NCBI GenBank assembly: GCA_002427735.1 | Contig: DIYP01000017.1 | Span: 124,001 to 188,000, forward strand | Length of the DNA: 64,000 nucleotides | Origin: Flavobacteriales bacterium UBA6051 | GTDB taxonomy: Bacteria; Bacteroidota; Bacteroidia; Flavobacteriales_D; Crocinitomicaceae | Direction of reading: 5' to 3' | Shown here: one piece after another, positions 32,684 to 41,240 of the stretch | Position numbering within the stretch: position 1 is the stretch's first letter | How the letters are laid out: each line of letters begins with the position of its first letter | The notes under the pieces: model-generated | What the model was told of the DNA's origin: nothing | The model's database searches: none | Seen by the model: the letters and a program-made list of their open reading frames with translations, nothing else | Program-made: the position numbers and the translations under genes

Positions 32684-34372
32684 TTATTGGTCCTGAGGCA
32701 TGGCCGCCCGCACAGCGGCAATATGTTGATGCACCCGCGGTTCATCCGGTGTTATTTCTAACACCTTTTGATAAAGTTCAAGCGCTTTGGCATACTCCTT
32801 TTTCAGTTCATAATAATATCCCAGTCCAAAAAGCGCCGTATCATATTCAGGCTTCAATTCTATTGCCTTTTCAAAGCATTCCTTAGCCGACTCGAAATCT
32901 TGCAGAACATTGAAATAAACGCCGGCCAAATTATTCCACCCAATTTCATACCCAGGGAAAACGTCGAGACTTCTACGGAAGTAATGAACCGACTCTTTTC
33001 CAATGGCTTGTTTTGTTGCAGGATTTGAAGCTGTTCTCGCTTCTTTAAATAGGTGATGTCCAAGAATTGAATTCAATTTTGCGGAATTTGGAGCGAGTTC
33101 AGCATCATGGCGCAACAAAGTTTCTTTATCTTTCCAATCTTTCGTTCGGGTCACTACTCGTGCACATGATGCAACAAAAACAATAGCGAGTACACCAAAA
33201 AAAGCACCCTTATATTGCATAGTGAATTTCTCCTCTGAGTTTTTAATCTTGGCTTTGAATACTTTCAAAAGAAGATAGGCAACTGCAATGCAAAACCCAA
33301 GCGATGGAATATAAGCAAAGCGCTCAGCTATTATTCCCACAGCTGGTTTTACCAGATTCGAAAACAAAGAAATCGCAATGAAGAAAAACAAGATTCCATA
33401 GACGAGAACACTTTTAGTCCTCAACTTCCAGAATGCGTAAACCAAAACCGGCAATACAAGCGCGGCAGAAATCCAGAAATAGGGGTCTCCCCAACCAACG
33501 ATAGGCACTTGATTATAGCCATAATAGCACAACAATGTTTTGGGAAAAACCAACAATTTCAGGTAATAAGCGCTCGTAAAAACAGCCATAGGGATCTTAC
33601 CAATCAGTCCTAGCTCAGAGAAATACAAGGGATTTTCAAAGAAGACATTCTCGCGAATACTGCTTTCAGAGGATAGCAAATCCATGACTCCATAGCGCAT
33701 TCCAATTAAGAAGGCCGCCATTCCTCCAGTTATAATCAAAAGTTTCTTCAACTTCATCTCGGTGAAGAACCAAAGGGTAAGTGGAATAATTGCTAAAAAT
33801 GTAAAAGAAGAGAGCTTTGAAAGAAGCGACAAACAAATGAATAAAAGCCCCAAAAAAACGGAAAGTAATTTTCCCTTATCCGCATACTTCACAAACTGAT
33901 AAAGAGACAGCAGCGCAAAAAAGAAACTCAAAAGTTCATCGCGTGACTTCACATTATTGACCGCCTCGGAATGAACCGGTATGACTAGGAAAAGTAATAC
34001 CGTGAGAACAGTAAGAGACCAATGATACTCTCTAAAAAGGCGAAGCAAGAGCTTAAATAAGAGCATGCATGTAAGAGCGTACAACAGCACATTAATGAGG
34101 TGGCTTGCCTTTGGATTCACCTCAAACAACTCATATTCAATTGCAAACGTCGTTAACGTTACAGGTCGATAACTGTGCTTTTCAATTCCCTTATTGATAT
34201 AATGTGATCGAAAAATTTTCGGTATCCCCTTTATACCATTCTCAACCAATGGATTTCCGGCAATTACATATTCATCGTCCAGGGAATAATCATTATTCAG
34301 ACTGTTCCCATAGAGAAAAAAACAAACAATCAGAATCCCGAAATAAACATATCGTCTATGTTTCTTAATCAT
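32684..34372 (-). CDS. TMTC-like polytopic glycosyltransferase with C-terminal TPR
   Basis: From ATG 34372 the protein has 562 residues (a TTG at 34396 would add eight). The first ~400 residues hold about ten membrane helices. Following the first helix, NDYSLDDEY (Asp32, Asp33, Glu34) resembles the acidic first loop of GT-C enzymes. Next comes PVHSEAVNNVKSRDELLSFFF, a hallmark of the DUF1736/TMTC group. The last ~140 residues contain TPR units (WNNLAGVYFNVLQDFESAKECF, LGYYYELKKEYAKALEL). Animal TMTC proteins O-mannosylate cadherins; a role in protein glycosylation here is by analogy. A paralogue lies at 50163. Confidence 0.75.
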   Translation of the reverse strand: MIKKHRRYVYFGILIVCFFLYGNSLNNDYSLDDEYVIAGNPLVENGIKGIPKIFRSHYINKGIEKHSYRPVTLTTFAIEYELFEVNPKASHLINVLLYALTCMLLFKLLLRLFREYHWSLTVLTVLLFLVIPVHSEAVNNVKSRDELLSFFFALLSLYQFVKYADKGKLLSVFLGLLFICLSLLSKLSSFTFLAIIPLTLWFFTEMKLKKLLIITGGMAAFLIGMRYGVMDLLSSESSIRENVFFENPLYFSELGLIGKIPMAVFTSAYYLKLLVFPKTLLCYYGYNQVPIVGWGDPYFWISAALVLPVLVYAFWKLRTKSVLVYGILFFFIAISLFSNLVKPAVGIIAERFAYIPSLGFCIAVAYLLLKVFKAKIKNSEEKFTMQYKGAFFGVLAIVFVASCARVVTRTKDWKDKETLLRHDAELAPNSAKLNSILGHHLFKEARTASNPATKQAIGKESVHYFRRSLDVFPGYEIGWNNLAGVYFNVLQDFESAKECFEKAIELKPEYDTALFGLGYYYELKKEYAKALELYQKVLEITPDEPRVHQHIAAVRAAMPQDQ

Positions 34373-34557
34373 AGCAGTCAGTATATCGCACCCCAAATTA
34401 CCAATATCAACGATATTTGAGTCTTAAATCCTCACAAATTGTTATTTACTGAGCCCAATTTGCAATTTCTTAGTCGCACTTTTTTGGCTTAAATTACTAA
34501 CTTTAATCTTACATTAATCGATAGTTATTACTCACTTATAACCGCATTCATTCACCG

Positions 34558-35595
34558 TTGATTTACGTAAACGCACTTAGTACTTATTTGCCTTCATTGA
34601 AACATGATAACAATGAAATCATTGCGGATTATCTGCGCTTTGGTGGAGCAAACTCGGATGACATAACGGCTGACAGCGTTTTTAAACAAACCGGGGTAAA
34701 GTATAGATATACTGCACCGTTGGATGAAACGGCGAAGGACCTCGGAAATGCAGCGGCCAAGCGCATGATCCAAGAGTTTGAAACAGACAAGAGGGTCATT
34801 GACTATATCATTTTTGTTTCGGACGCACTGGAGTACAAAGGTCCAACTACGGCCTGTATTATTCAGCATAACCTTGGAATAAACTCTAATTCCGGGGCTA
34901 TAGATATTTTGCACGGTTGTACGGGCTGGATTTATGGTTTAAGTTTGGCCAAAGCGCTTATTAGCAGTAAACAGGCCTCTAATTTGCTATTGATAACGTC
35001 TGATGTTCCCACAAAAGTTATTCATCCCGTTGACCTTGAGTTGCGTGCGTTATTTAGTGATGGTGCGGCTGCAACCCTCATTAGTAATCAACAAGACAAT
35101 GAGTTGAACTTTACCATTGGTGAATTTGTTTTTGGCACAGATGGCAAGGGTGAAAAATACTTATGGGTAGAGCGTTCAGCAACTAAAGAACCTGCCGATA
35201 TCGAGTGGTTAAAGCAGTATGAGGACGTTCCAACGAAACTCGGTGGGGGTCGTTTACGCATGGATAGCCCGAAAATCTTCCTGTTTGCACTCCGAAACGT
35301 TCCAAAGTTGATTCAGCAGATACTTGCCAAGAATCAACTGGGTGAAGAAGACATCGATTTTTACGTTTTACATCAGGCGAATGGAACAATGCTGGAGTTT
35401 TTACGTAAACGAATGAAAATTCCAAAAGAGAAGTTCATCATTTCTATTGAGAATGTTGGAAACACTGTTTCTTCCTCCATTCCTTTTGCAATGAAGGAAA
35501 TGATGGATAAAGGAAAGATAAAAGCTGGTCATAAAGTGCTGGTCGCAGGTTTTGGAATAGGGTTATCGTGGGGAGGAACGGTGCTACAATTTTAA
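34558..35595 (+). CDS. 3-oxoacyl-ACP synthase III (FabH-like)
   Basis: A 345-residue KAS III fold condensing enzyme. The catalytic triad is Cys121 in HGCTGWIYG, His272 in VLHQANG and Asn302 in NVGNTVSSS. The start is a TTG at 34558, since no ATG precedes the first conserved strand (YVNALSTYLP). It opens an operon of six genes, each starting within about 10 nt of the previous stop. A second KAS III (35839) and a dedicated ACP lie beside it, so the product is probably a short acyl chain other than the general fatty acids. Confidence 0.88.
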   Translation: MIYVNALSTYLPSLKHDNNEIIADYLRFGGANSDDITADSVFKQTGVKYRYTAPLDETAKDLGNAAAKRMIQEFETDKRVIDYIIFVSDALEYKGPTTACIIQHNLGINSNSGAIDILHGCTGWIYGLSLAKALISSKQASNLLLITSDVPTKVIHPVDLELRALFSDGAAATLISNQQDNELNFTIGEFVFGTDGKGEKYLWVERSATKEPADIEWLKQYEDVPTKLGGGRLRMDSPKIFLFALRNVPKLIQQILAKNQLGEEDIDFYVLHQANGTMLEFLRKRMKIPKEKFIISIENVGNTVSSSIPFAMKEMMDKGKIKAGHKVLVAGFGIGLSWGGTVLQF

Positions 35596-35605
35596 TACTG
35601 AACAA

Positions 35606-35839
35606 ATGGACATAAATACGTTTATTGAAAAACTGGAAGTTGAATTTGAAGAACTGGAACAAGGAACCCTGAAGCCAGACACCAATTTCCGAAACATAGA
35701 CGAATGGAGCTCCATGTATGCGCTAATTATCATCGCACTGATTGATACAGAGTATGAAGTTGTCGTAACCGGGGAGGATCTTTCTAAAATAGAAACTGTT
35801 CAGGAGCTGTATGACCTTGTAAAATTACGCTTAAACTAA
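35606..35839 (+). CDS. Acyl carrier protein
   Basis: A 77-residue acidic four-helix protein of the ACP fold. The phosphopantetheine site is in EWSSMYAL: Ser36 before Met replaces the usual DSL, with Ser at the Asp position. Helix II is hydrophobic (YALIIIALID). It sits between two KAS III enzymes and shares one base with the second. The non-canonical site raises the question of which phosphopantetheinyl transferase loads it; none is visible here. Confidence 0.82.
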   Translation: MDINTFIEKLEVEFEELEQGTLKPDTNFRNIDEWSSMYALIIIALIDTEYEVVVTGEDLSKIETVQELYDLVKLRLN

Positions 35840-36894
35840 TGGCCTTTTCAGCCATTCATAACGTCGCAATTCGCGGTATTTCCGCAGCCGTTCCTAAGAC
35901 CATTGAGTCAAACTGGGAGTATCCTTTTTTGTCTGAGAGTGAGAAAAAACTATTGATTAAAACAACTGGGGTTGAGTTCAGAAGACGCGCAGAAAAAGGA
36001 ATGGCCACATCCGACCTTTGCTACGAAGCCGCGAAAAAACTCATTGATGAGTTGGGCTGGTCTCCTTCTGAAATAGACGCGCTCATTTTTGTGTCTCAAT
36101 CTTCCGATTATTACTTGCCAGCTACAGCCATAATTCTTCAAGACAGGCTTGGTTTACCGACATCATGTATGGCGCTTGATGTAGGGTTGGGTTGCTCAGG
36201 GTACGTCTACGGACTTTCCGTCTTAAGCAGTATCCTTTCGGCTACGGGATTAAAAAAAGCGCTGCTCATGGCTGGAGATGTCTCATCCGCAACCTGTTCT
36301 TTTGAAGATAAAAGCACCTATCCGCTGTTTGGCGATGCGGGAACAGTAACAGCTCTTGAATTTGATGATTCGGCTCAATCAATGACATTTGAGTTAAACA
36401 GTGATGGCTCAGGGTATGAAGCGATTATTATTCCTCATGGCGGAGTGAGAAACCTTGCGACCAAGGCATCGTTCGATAAAAAAGAAATTAGTCCTGGAAT
36501 CCAGCGAGCAGATTTAAACCTGGCGTTAAACGGCTTAGATGTTTTTAACTTCTCCGTCACAAAAGTGCCTAAATCAATCAATGCCTTTTTAGCAAAAACG
36601 AATACCTCTCCTGATAATTACGATTACTTTTTGATGCATCAGGCCAACTTGTTGATGAATGAAACCATTCGGAAGAAAACAAAATTTGACAAAGAGCAGG
36701 TGCCTTATTCGATTCAGCAATATGGAAACACCAGTTCCGCATCCATTCCCCTGACCATCGTTGCTGAGTTGCGTGATCGTACCAAAGAGGAACGACTAAA
36801 TGTGCTCATGGCTGGCTTCGGTGTTGGGCTTTCCTGGGGAATTGCTTCGGTTGAATTAGCACACATAAAGTGTCCGAAAATTATTGAAGTATGA
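35839..36894 (+). CDS. 3-oxoacyl-ACP synthase III (FabH-like), second copy
   Basis: A 351-residue KAS III protein with Cys119 (VGLGCSGYVYG), His267 (MHQANLL) and Asn297 (QYGNTSSAS). It differs clearly from the enzyme at 34558, so these are paralogues of old origin, likely with separate substrates, for example one loading and one elongating or transferring an acyl group. It overlaps the ACP stop by one base, and the SDR gene overlaps its end by 4 nt. Confidence 0.88.
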   Translation: MAFSAIHNVAIRGISAAVPKTIESNWEYPFLSESEKKLLIKTTGVEFRRRAEKGMATSDLCYEAAKKLIDELGWSPSEIDALIFVSQSSDYYLPATAIILQDRLGLPTSCMALDVGLGCSGYVYGLSVLSSILSATGLKKALLMAGDVSSATCSFEDKSTYPLFGDAGTVTALEFDDSAQSMTFELNSDGSGYEAIIIPHGGVRNLATKASFDKKEISPGIQRADLNLALNGLDVFNFSVTKVPKSINAFLAKTNTSPDNYDYFLMHQANLLMNETIRKKTKFDKEQVPYSIQQYGNTSSASIPLTIVAELRDRTKEERLNVLMAGFGVGLSWGIASVELAHIKCPKIIEV

Positions 36895-37637
36895 GTGTAT
36901 TTTCGGTTGAGAACAAAACAATATTGATCACTGGTGCGTCTTCCGGAATTGGTGCAGAAACAGCGCGTCTGCTTGCAGAAAATGGTGCGACACTTGTGTT
37001 ATCAGGAAGAAACAAGGAAAAACTGAATGAGGTACTTCAACAGCTTCCGACACAAGAACATCAAGTTATTTCGGCAGACCTTACCCATGAAGAGGAACTA
37101 GAAGCGCTTGTTGCACAGTGTCCAAACTTAGATGGAATCGTTCACAGTGCTGGAATCGTTCGTCCCTTTCCGGTAAAGTTTATTGGTCACAAGCAAATAA
37201 ATCAATTGTTCTCGATCAACTACAGTGGACCAACTGTTCTCACCGGTCGTTTGTTCCGGACCAAGAAAATAAATGCAGGAGCATCCATAGTGTTTATGTC
37301 TTCCATATCGAGTAAGTTCCCGCACAAAGGAGGAGCATTGTATTCAGGAACAAAAGCTGCTCTCAATTCATTCAGCAAAACCATTGCTCTTGAATATGCA
37401 TCGCAACGTATCCGATCAAATGTAATTAGCGCAGCAATGGTTAAAACACCATTGTTTGACGAAGCGCAAAAGGCTATTTCGAAAGAAATGATGGACAAAC
37501 ACGGAGAACAATATCCCCTTGGTTTTGGAACTCCGGAAGACATTTCAAACACTATGCTCTTCTTGCTTTCTGATGCATCACGTTGGATTACGGGAACAGA
37601 AATAGTTATGGACGGAGGTTTAACAGCAGGACAATAA
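36891..37637 (+). CDS. SDR-family 3-oxoacyl-ACP reductase-like (FabG-like)
   Basis: A 248-residue short-chain dehydrogenase. The NADPH-binding Gly-rich motif is TGASSGIGAETA near 14. The catalytic triad is Ser138, Tyr151 and Lys155 (YSGTKAAL). The C-terminal WITGTEIVMDGGLTAGQ is common to FabG-like enzymes. In this operon it probably reduces a beta-keto group made by the KAS III pair, giving a 3-hydroxyacyl chain on ACP. Start and stop overlap the neighbours. Confidence 0.88.
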   Translation: MSVFSVENKTILITGASSGIGAETARLLAENGATLVLSGRNKEKLNEVLQQLPTQEHQVISADLTHEEELEALVAQCPNLDGIVHSAGIVRPFPVKFIGHKQINQLFSINYSGPTVLTGRLFRTKKINAGASIVFMSSISSKFPHKGGALYSGTKAALNSFSKTIALEYASQRIRSNVISAAMVKTPLFDEAQKAISKEMMDKHGEQYPLGFGTPEDISNTMLFLLSDASRWITGTEIVMDGGLTAGQ

Positions 37638-38551
37638 TGGATTACTCAGTCGTCATACCGGTTTATAATAGTGAGGGGTCACTCCAAGAATTACATCGTC
37701 GACTCAATGAAACCTTACGTCAACTCACGTCTGACTTTGAAATCATTTTCATTGATGACTTTTCTCAGGATAATAGCTGGGACGTATTAAAAAAGATAAA
37801 GTCAGCTCACAAGGACACCATTAAAATTGCTCGTTTCGCAAAAAACTACGGCCAGCACAATGCTATACTATGTGGCTTCAGGTATTCATCTGGAAAACGA
37901 ATTGTAACTATCGACGACGATCTTCAACAAGCTCCGGAGGACATTCTGTTGCTCGTTGAACGAATGGATAATTCTAACGCTGATCTGGTCTACGGCATCG
38001 GTGGTGAAAACCACTCAGCTGGCCGCAGGATCGGAAGTACTATGTACAAAAAAAGTGCAAAATACCTGGATGGAAAATATGGACAAGGGTCTTCCTACCG
38101 TCTTATTGATGCTAAATTAATGGACAAGGTAATTAGCCACCGTCAGCACTTTGTTTTGATCGAAGAGCTCTTGCACTGGCACACAGAATGCATTGAACTC
38201 GTTACAGTTAAGCATTACAAACGACAAAGTGGAAAATCAGGCTACACGCCTTTAAAAATCTTCCGTCAGATCGTTAACATCTCTGTAAACTATAGTAATT
38301 GGCCACTGAAAGTAATGGTTTGGGGTGGTGCGTTCTTCTCTTTTGTCTCGTTCTTGCTTGGCATGTACTTCATCATTAAAAAAATTGCTTTTGGCATCAG
38401 TACTCCTGGGTTTACCGCGCTAATTGTTGCCATTTTCTTCTCGACAAGCCTGCTTCTCCTCTGTTTCGGAATCGTAGGAAAATACCTCAGCAATATCTAT
38501 GTTATTCTCAATGATAAACCGGCTTATTCTGTAAAGGAGGCGCAGCTATGA
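37637..38551 (+). CDS. GT2 glycosyltransferase, polyprenyl-phosphate type (GtrB/ArnC-like)
   Basis: From ATG 37637 the protein has 304 residues; the frame extends to 37583, inside the SDR gene. The N-terminal GT-A fold contains YSVVIPVYNSE, the acidic VTIDDDLQQAPED and the YRLIDAKLMDK region. Two C-terminal membrane helices (about 232-255 and 265-290) put it in the group that transfers a sugar to a lipid phosphate. It overlaps the stop of the SDR and the start of the GNAT, so it is part of the acyl operon. Confidence 0.85.
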   Translation: MDYSVVIPVYNSEGSLQELHRRLNETLRQLTSDFEIIFIDDFSQDNSWDVLKKIKSAHKDTIKIARFAKNYGQHNAILCGFRYSSGKRIVTIDDDLQQAPEDILLLVERMDNSNADLVYGIGGENHSAGRRIGSTMYKKSAKYLDGKYGQGSSYRLIDAKLMDKVISHRQHFVLIEELLHWHTECIELVTVKHYKRQSGKSGYTPLKIFRQIVNISVNYSNWPLKVMVWGGAFFSFVSFLLGMYFIIKKIAFGISTPGFTALIVAIFFSTSLLLLCFGIVGKYLSNIYVILNDKPAYSVKEAQL

Positions 38552-39192
38552 TCATTGAGAAATATGGCATCAGGCTTATTCGATTAACCGAAGACGACCT
38601 TGAGCTATTGCGAGAAAAGCGTAATTCTCCTGACATTCAGGAAAGAATGTTCTATCAAGAGTATATTTCTAAGGACAATCAAAAAAAGTGGTTTCAATCC
38701 ATAAACAACGAACGACACTATTATTTCATCATTGAACATAAGGGCTTGAAAATAGGCCTTATCAATGGAATCATTCAATCTTTCGAAACCAGAAGTGCTG
38801 AGGGAGGTTTGTTTATTTGGGACAAAAATTACTGGGGGACACACGTTCCAGTTATTGCATCTATTTGCATGGCAGACCTTACATTTTTCATCATGGGCAT
38901 GAAAAAAACAAGAGCCGAGGTCAGGGCCGACAATCCTGCAGTCGTGAAGTATAATCTTCAACTTGGCTATCATGTCATTGAATCGTTATCCAATTCAGAT
39001 AGGATTGTTATGGAAATGACGAAGGAAAATTACTTGATTAACGCGCATAAATTACGTCAAACCATTCAACGTATTTCCAAGGATTCTGAGCCCCTTGGGT
39101 GGGACAATATCACGTTTAGAAAGGAAGATTTTCCGCTACTCTATGAGAACCTGCCCAATTATTTAAAAGAGCCCGTGCTCAGTAAGCTTTAA
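38548..39192 (+). CDS. GNAT-family N-acetyltransferase
   Basis: A 214-residue acyltransferase of the GNAT fold: LIRLTEDDLELLREKRNSPD near the start, then YFIIEHKGLKIGLING and the CoA-binding region around GMKKTRAEVRADNPAVVKYN and LGYHVIE. The start overlaps the GT2 stop (ATGA). Along with ACP and KAS enzymes, it may move an acyl group from ACP or CoA onto an amino sugar. Substrate specificity is not readable. It is the last gene of the operon; a promoter-like region for the next gene follows. Confidence 0.82.
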   Translation: MIIEKYGIRLIRLTEDDLELLREKRNSPDIQERMFYQEYISKDNQKKWFQSINNERHYYFIIEHKGLKIGLINGIIQSFETRSAEGGLFIWDKNYWGTHVPVIASICMADLTFFIMGMKKTRAEVRADNPAVVKYNLQLGYHVIESLSNSDRIVMEMTKENYLINAHKLRQTIQRISKDSEPLGWDNITFRKEDFPLLYENLPNYLKEPVLSKL

Positions 39193-39210
39193 CCATAGTG
39201 CACCATTTTC

Positions 39211-39241
39211 TTGTAGAATTGACTTAAATCAATTACTTTCA
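39211..39241 (+). promoter_or_regulatory. Promoter with inverted repeat before the CRTAC1-like gene
   Basis: TTG at 39211-39213 and TACTTTCA at 39234-39241 are 20 nt apart. The inverted repeat AATTGA (39217-39222) / TCAATT (39229-39234) lies between them. It resembles the arrangement before SulP and may be an operator. The ATG is at 39267. Confidence 0.4.
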
Positions 39242-39266
39242 TTTGATCTACTTAACAAACTACACT

Positions 39267-41177
39267 ATGAAAAGACATATGCTGTTCTTGGCAATGTTGC
39301 CATTCTTTTGTTTTTCAACTTATGCCCAAACATTTTCAGAAGTTTCCGCCGCCAGCGGGATAGATATGGTATATGACTACGGGGATTTTCACTTTGGTGG
39401 TGGTGCTGCGGTCATCGATTTCAATAACGATGGATGGGAAGACCTGTACGTTGTTGGTGGCGTAAATCCAGATGCACTCTATATGAATAACGGCGATGGG
39501 ACCTTTACCGATGTTATTACAAGTGCTGACATGGGACAAACGGATTCAGTTGTAACCATTGGTGCAATTGCTGGTGATTTTGACAACGACGGGTGGTCTG
39601 ATCTCTACATTACAACGCGCTGTTGGGAAAATAACCTGAATGAATGGGCGCCAAATCTGCTGTACAAGAATAATGGCGATGGAACTTTCAGTGACATCTC
39701 CGTTTCTTCTACTACTGGTCAGGACACCTCTTTTAGCACCTCAGCTGCATTCGGCGATTACAACAATGACGGTCTCCTGGATATTTATGTACTCAACTTT
39801 TTGGGTGTTCCTGTCTACAGCATTCTCGATTCGGCAACCACCGGAGGACTTGGACCACTCAGACCAGGATCTCCCAGTTTTTTATATAAAAACAATGGCG
39901 ACGGAACCTTCACAGATTTAGCGCTTCAAACAGCTGTAATTGATTCCGGTTGTGGTTGGGCAACGGTTTTTTCTGACTTTGATCTTGATAATGATCTCGA
40001 CATCTATATTGCCAATGATTTTGGTAAAAAAACCAAGCCCAACACTATGTACCAAAATGAATTTCCTCAGGATACATTTTTAAACGTGGGAGCCGCCAGT
40101 GGCACTGATGCAGCCATTAACGGAATGGGGGTCGCTGTCGGCGATTATAACGAAGATGGTTGGCTCGACTATTACGTAACCGACCTCGACACCAATATCA
40201 TGTACAAAAACAACGGGGATGGTACATTCGAGAACACGACACTTTCATCCGGAACAGCCAATTCAGGCTGGATGGTCCCTTTATATGCTTCTTCGGTCGG
40301 ATGGGGGGCAAACTTCCTTGATTACGATAACGACACCTATCTAGATCTTTTCGTCTGTAATGGATCATTAAACCCAATGGTCACCTTCTACAATATGGTC
40401 GATACTTTCGTCAATTTTAACGTAATGTATCGAAATAATGGTAACGGCACATTCAACAATGTTTCCATGTCAACTGGTCTGGATGATCCACAAAGAGGTC
40501 GTGGTTCCGTAATGTTCGACTATGATAATGATGGAGATATGGATCTTGTAGTTGTTAACCAGCGTCACTATCAAGGCTTTGGCATCAACGAATCACCTCG
40601 GGTACAGCTTTTCAGAAACGACGAAGAAAACAACTACAACTGGCTTAAGGTTCGATTAGAAGGAACAATTAATAATTACAACGCTATCGGCGCAAGAGTT
40701 CGCATTGTCATTGGAAATCGAAGCCTCATTCGGGAGATTAATGCTGGTTCCAGTCACCTTTCTTCAGATACACCTATTGCTCATTTTGGGTTAGGAGGTC
40801 ATACTATAGTGGATACGCTTGAAGTTACCTGGCCAGGAGGAACCGTGGAAACTTTTACCAGCATTTCGGTTAATCAACAATTGTCAATTATTGAGGGGGT
40901 CACTGTTTCTACCCCCGATCTAAGTGAACTCTATCAATTAAATGTATATCCGAACCCTTTTCATGATGCACTGACTATTGAAGTTCCAGAGTCATTGATT
41001 CAAGAAGGTGTTTCTTTTGCAATTAAAGATTTGTCAGGGAGACTTGTTCACCTTGAGAAGGAGTTATCAGGAACACAAGTAAAAGTTCAGCGTAATAACT
41101 GGAAATCAGGTGTCTATTTGTATGAATTCAAATCAGGTGAAGACATTCTGGAAACGGGAAGGTTAATTGCCCGCTAA
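39267..41177 (+). CDS. CRTAC1-like FG-GAP propeller with ASPIC/UnbV domain and T9SS tail
   Basis: From ATG 39267 the protein has 636 residues, with a signal peptide ending FSTYAQ; the TTG at 39243 is less likely. Seven Ca-binding loops of the type DxNxDGxxDxxV (DFNNDGWEDLYVV, DYDNDGDMDLVVV and others) make a beta propeller in residues ~25-450. An ASPIC/UnbV domain follows (WLKVRLEG, YNAIGARVRI, HFGLGG). The final ~80 residues are a T9SS type A domain (LNVYPNPFHDALTIEV). It is probably surface exposed and Ca-stabilised. Its function is not known in bacteria. The gene sits at the edge of the acyl/sulfo locus. Confidence 0.87.
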   Translation: MKRHMLFLAMLPFFCFSTYAQTFSEVSAASGIDMVYDYGDFHFGGGAAVIDFNNDGWEDLYVVGGVNPDALYMNNGDGTFTDVITSADMGQTDSVVTIGAIAGDFDNDGWSDLYITTRCWENNLNEWAPNLLYKNNGDGTFSDISVSSTTGQDTSFSTSAAFGDYNNDGLLDIYVLNFLGVPVYSILDSATTGGLGPLRPGSPSFLYKNNGDGTFTDLALQTAVIDSGCGWATVFSDFDLDNDLDIYIANDFGKKTKPNTMYQNEFPQDTFLNVGAASGTDAAINGMGVAVGDYNEDGWLDYYVTDLDTNIMYKNNGDGTFENTTLSSGTANSGWMVPLYASSVGWGANFLDYDNDTYLDLFVCNGSLNPMVTFYNMVDTFVNFNVMYRNNGNGTFNNVSMSTGLDDPQRGRGSVMFDYDNDGDMDLVVVNQRHYQGFGINESPRVQLFRNDEENNYNWLKVRLEGTINNYNAIGARVRIVIGNRSLIREINAGSSHLSSDTPIAHFGLGGHTIVDTLEVTWPGGTVETFTSISVNQQLSIIEGVTVSTPDLSELYQLNVYPNPFHDALTIEVPESLIQEGVSFAIKDLSGRLVHLEKELSGTQVKVQRNNWKSGVYLYEFKSGEDILETGRLIAR

Positions 41178-41192
41178 TAGAACTATTTGTAT

Positions 41193-41229
41193 ACTTGTCG
41201 GGCCGGTTGAATAAGAAAACCAGACAAGT
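41193..41229 (+). terminator. Long stem-loop between CRTAC1-like and HTTM-like genes
   Basis: ACTTGTC (41193-41199) pairs with GACAAGT (41223-41229), with inner GGTT/AACC (41205-41208, 41218-41221). It ends 11 nt before the next ATG. There is no T run, so attenuation or mRNA protection are alternatives to termination. Confidence 0.5.
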
Positions 41230-41240
41230 TTAAACAACTC

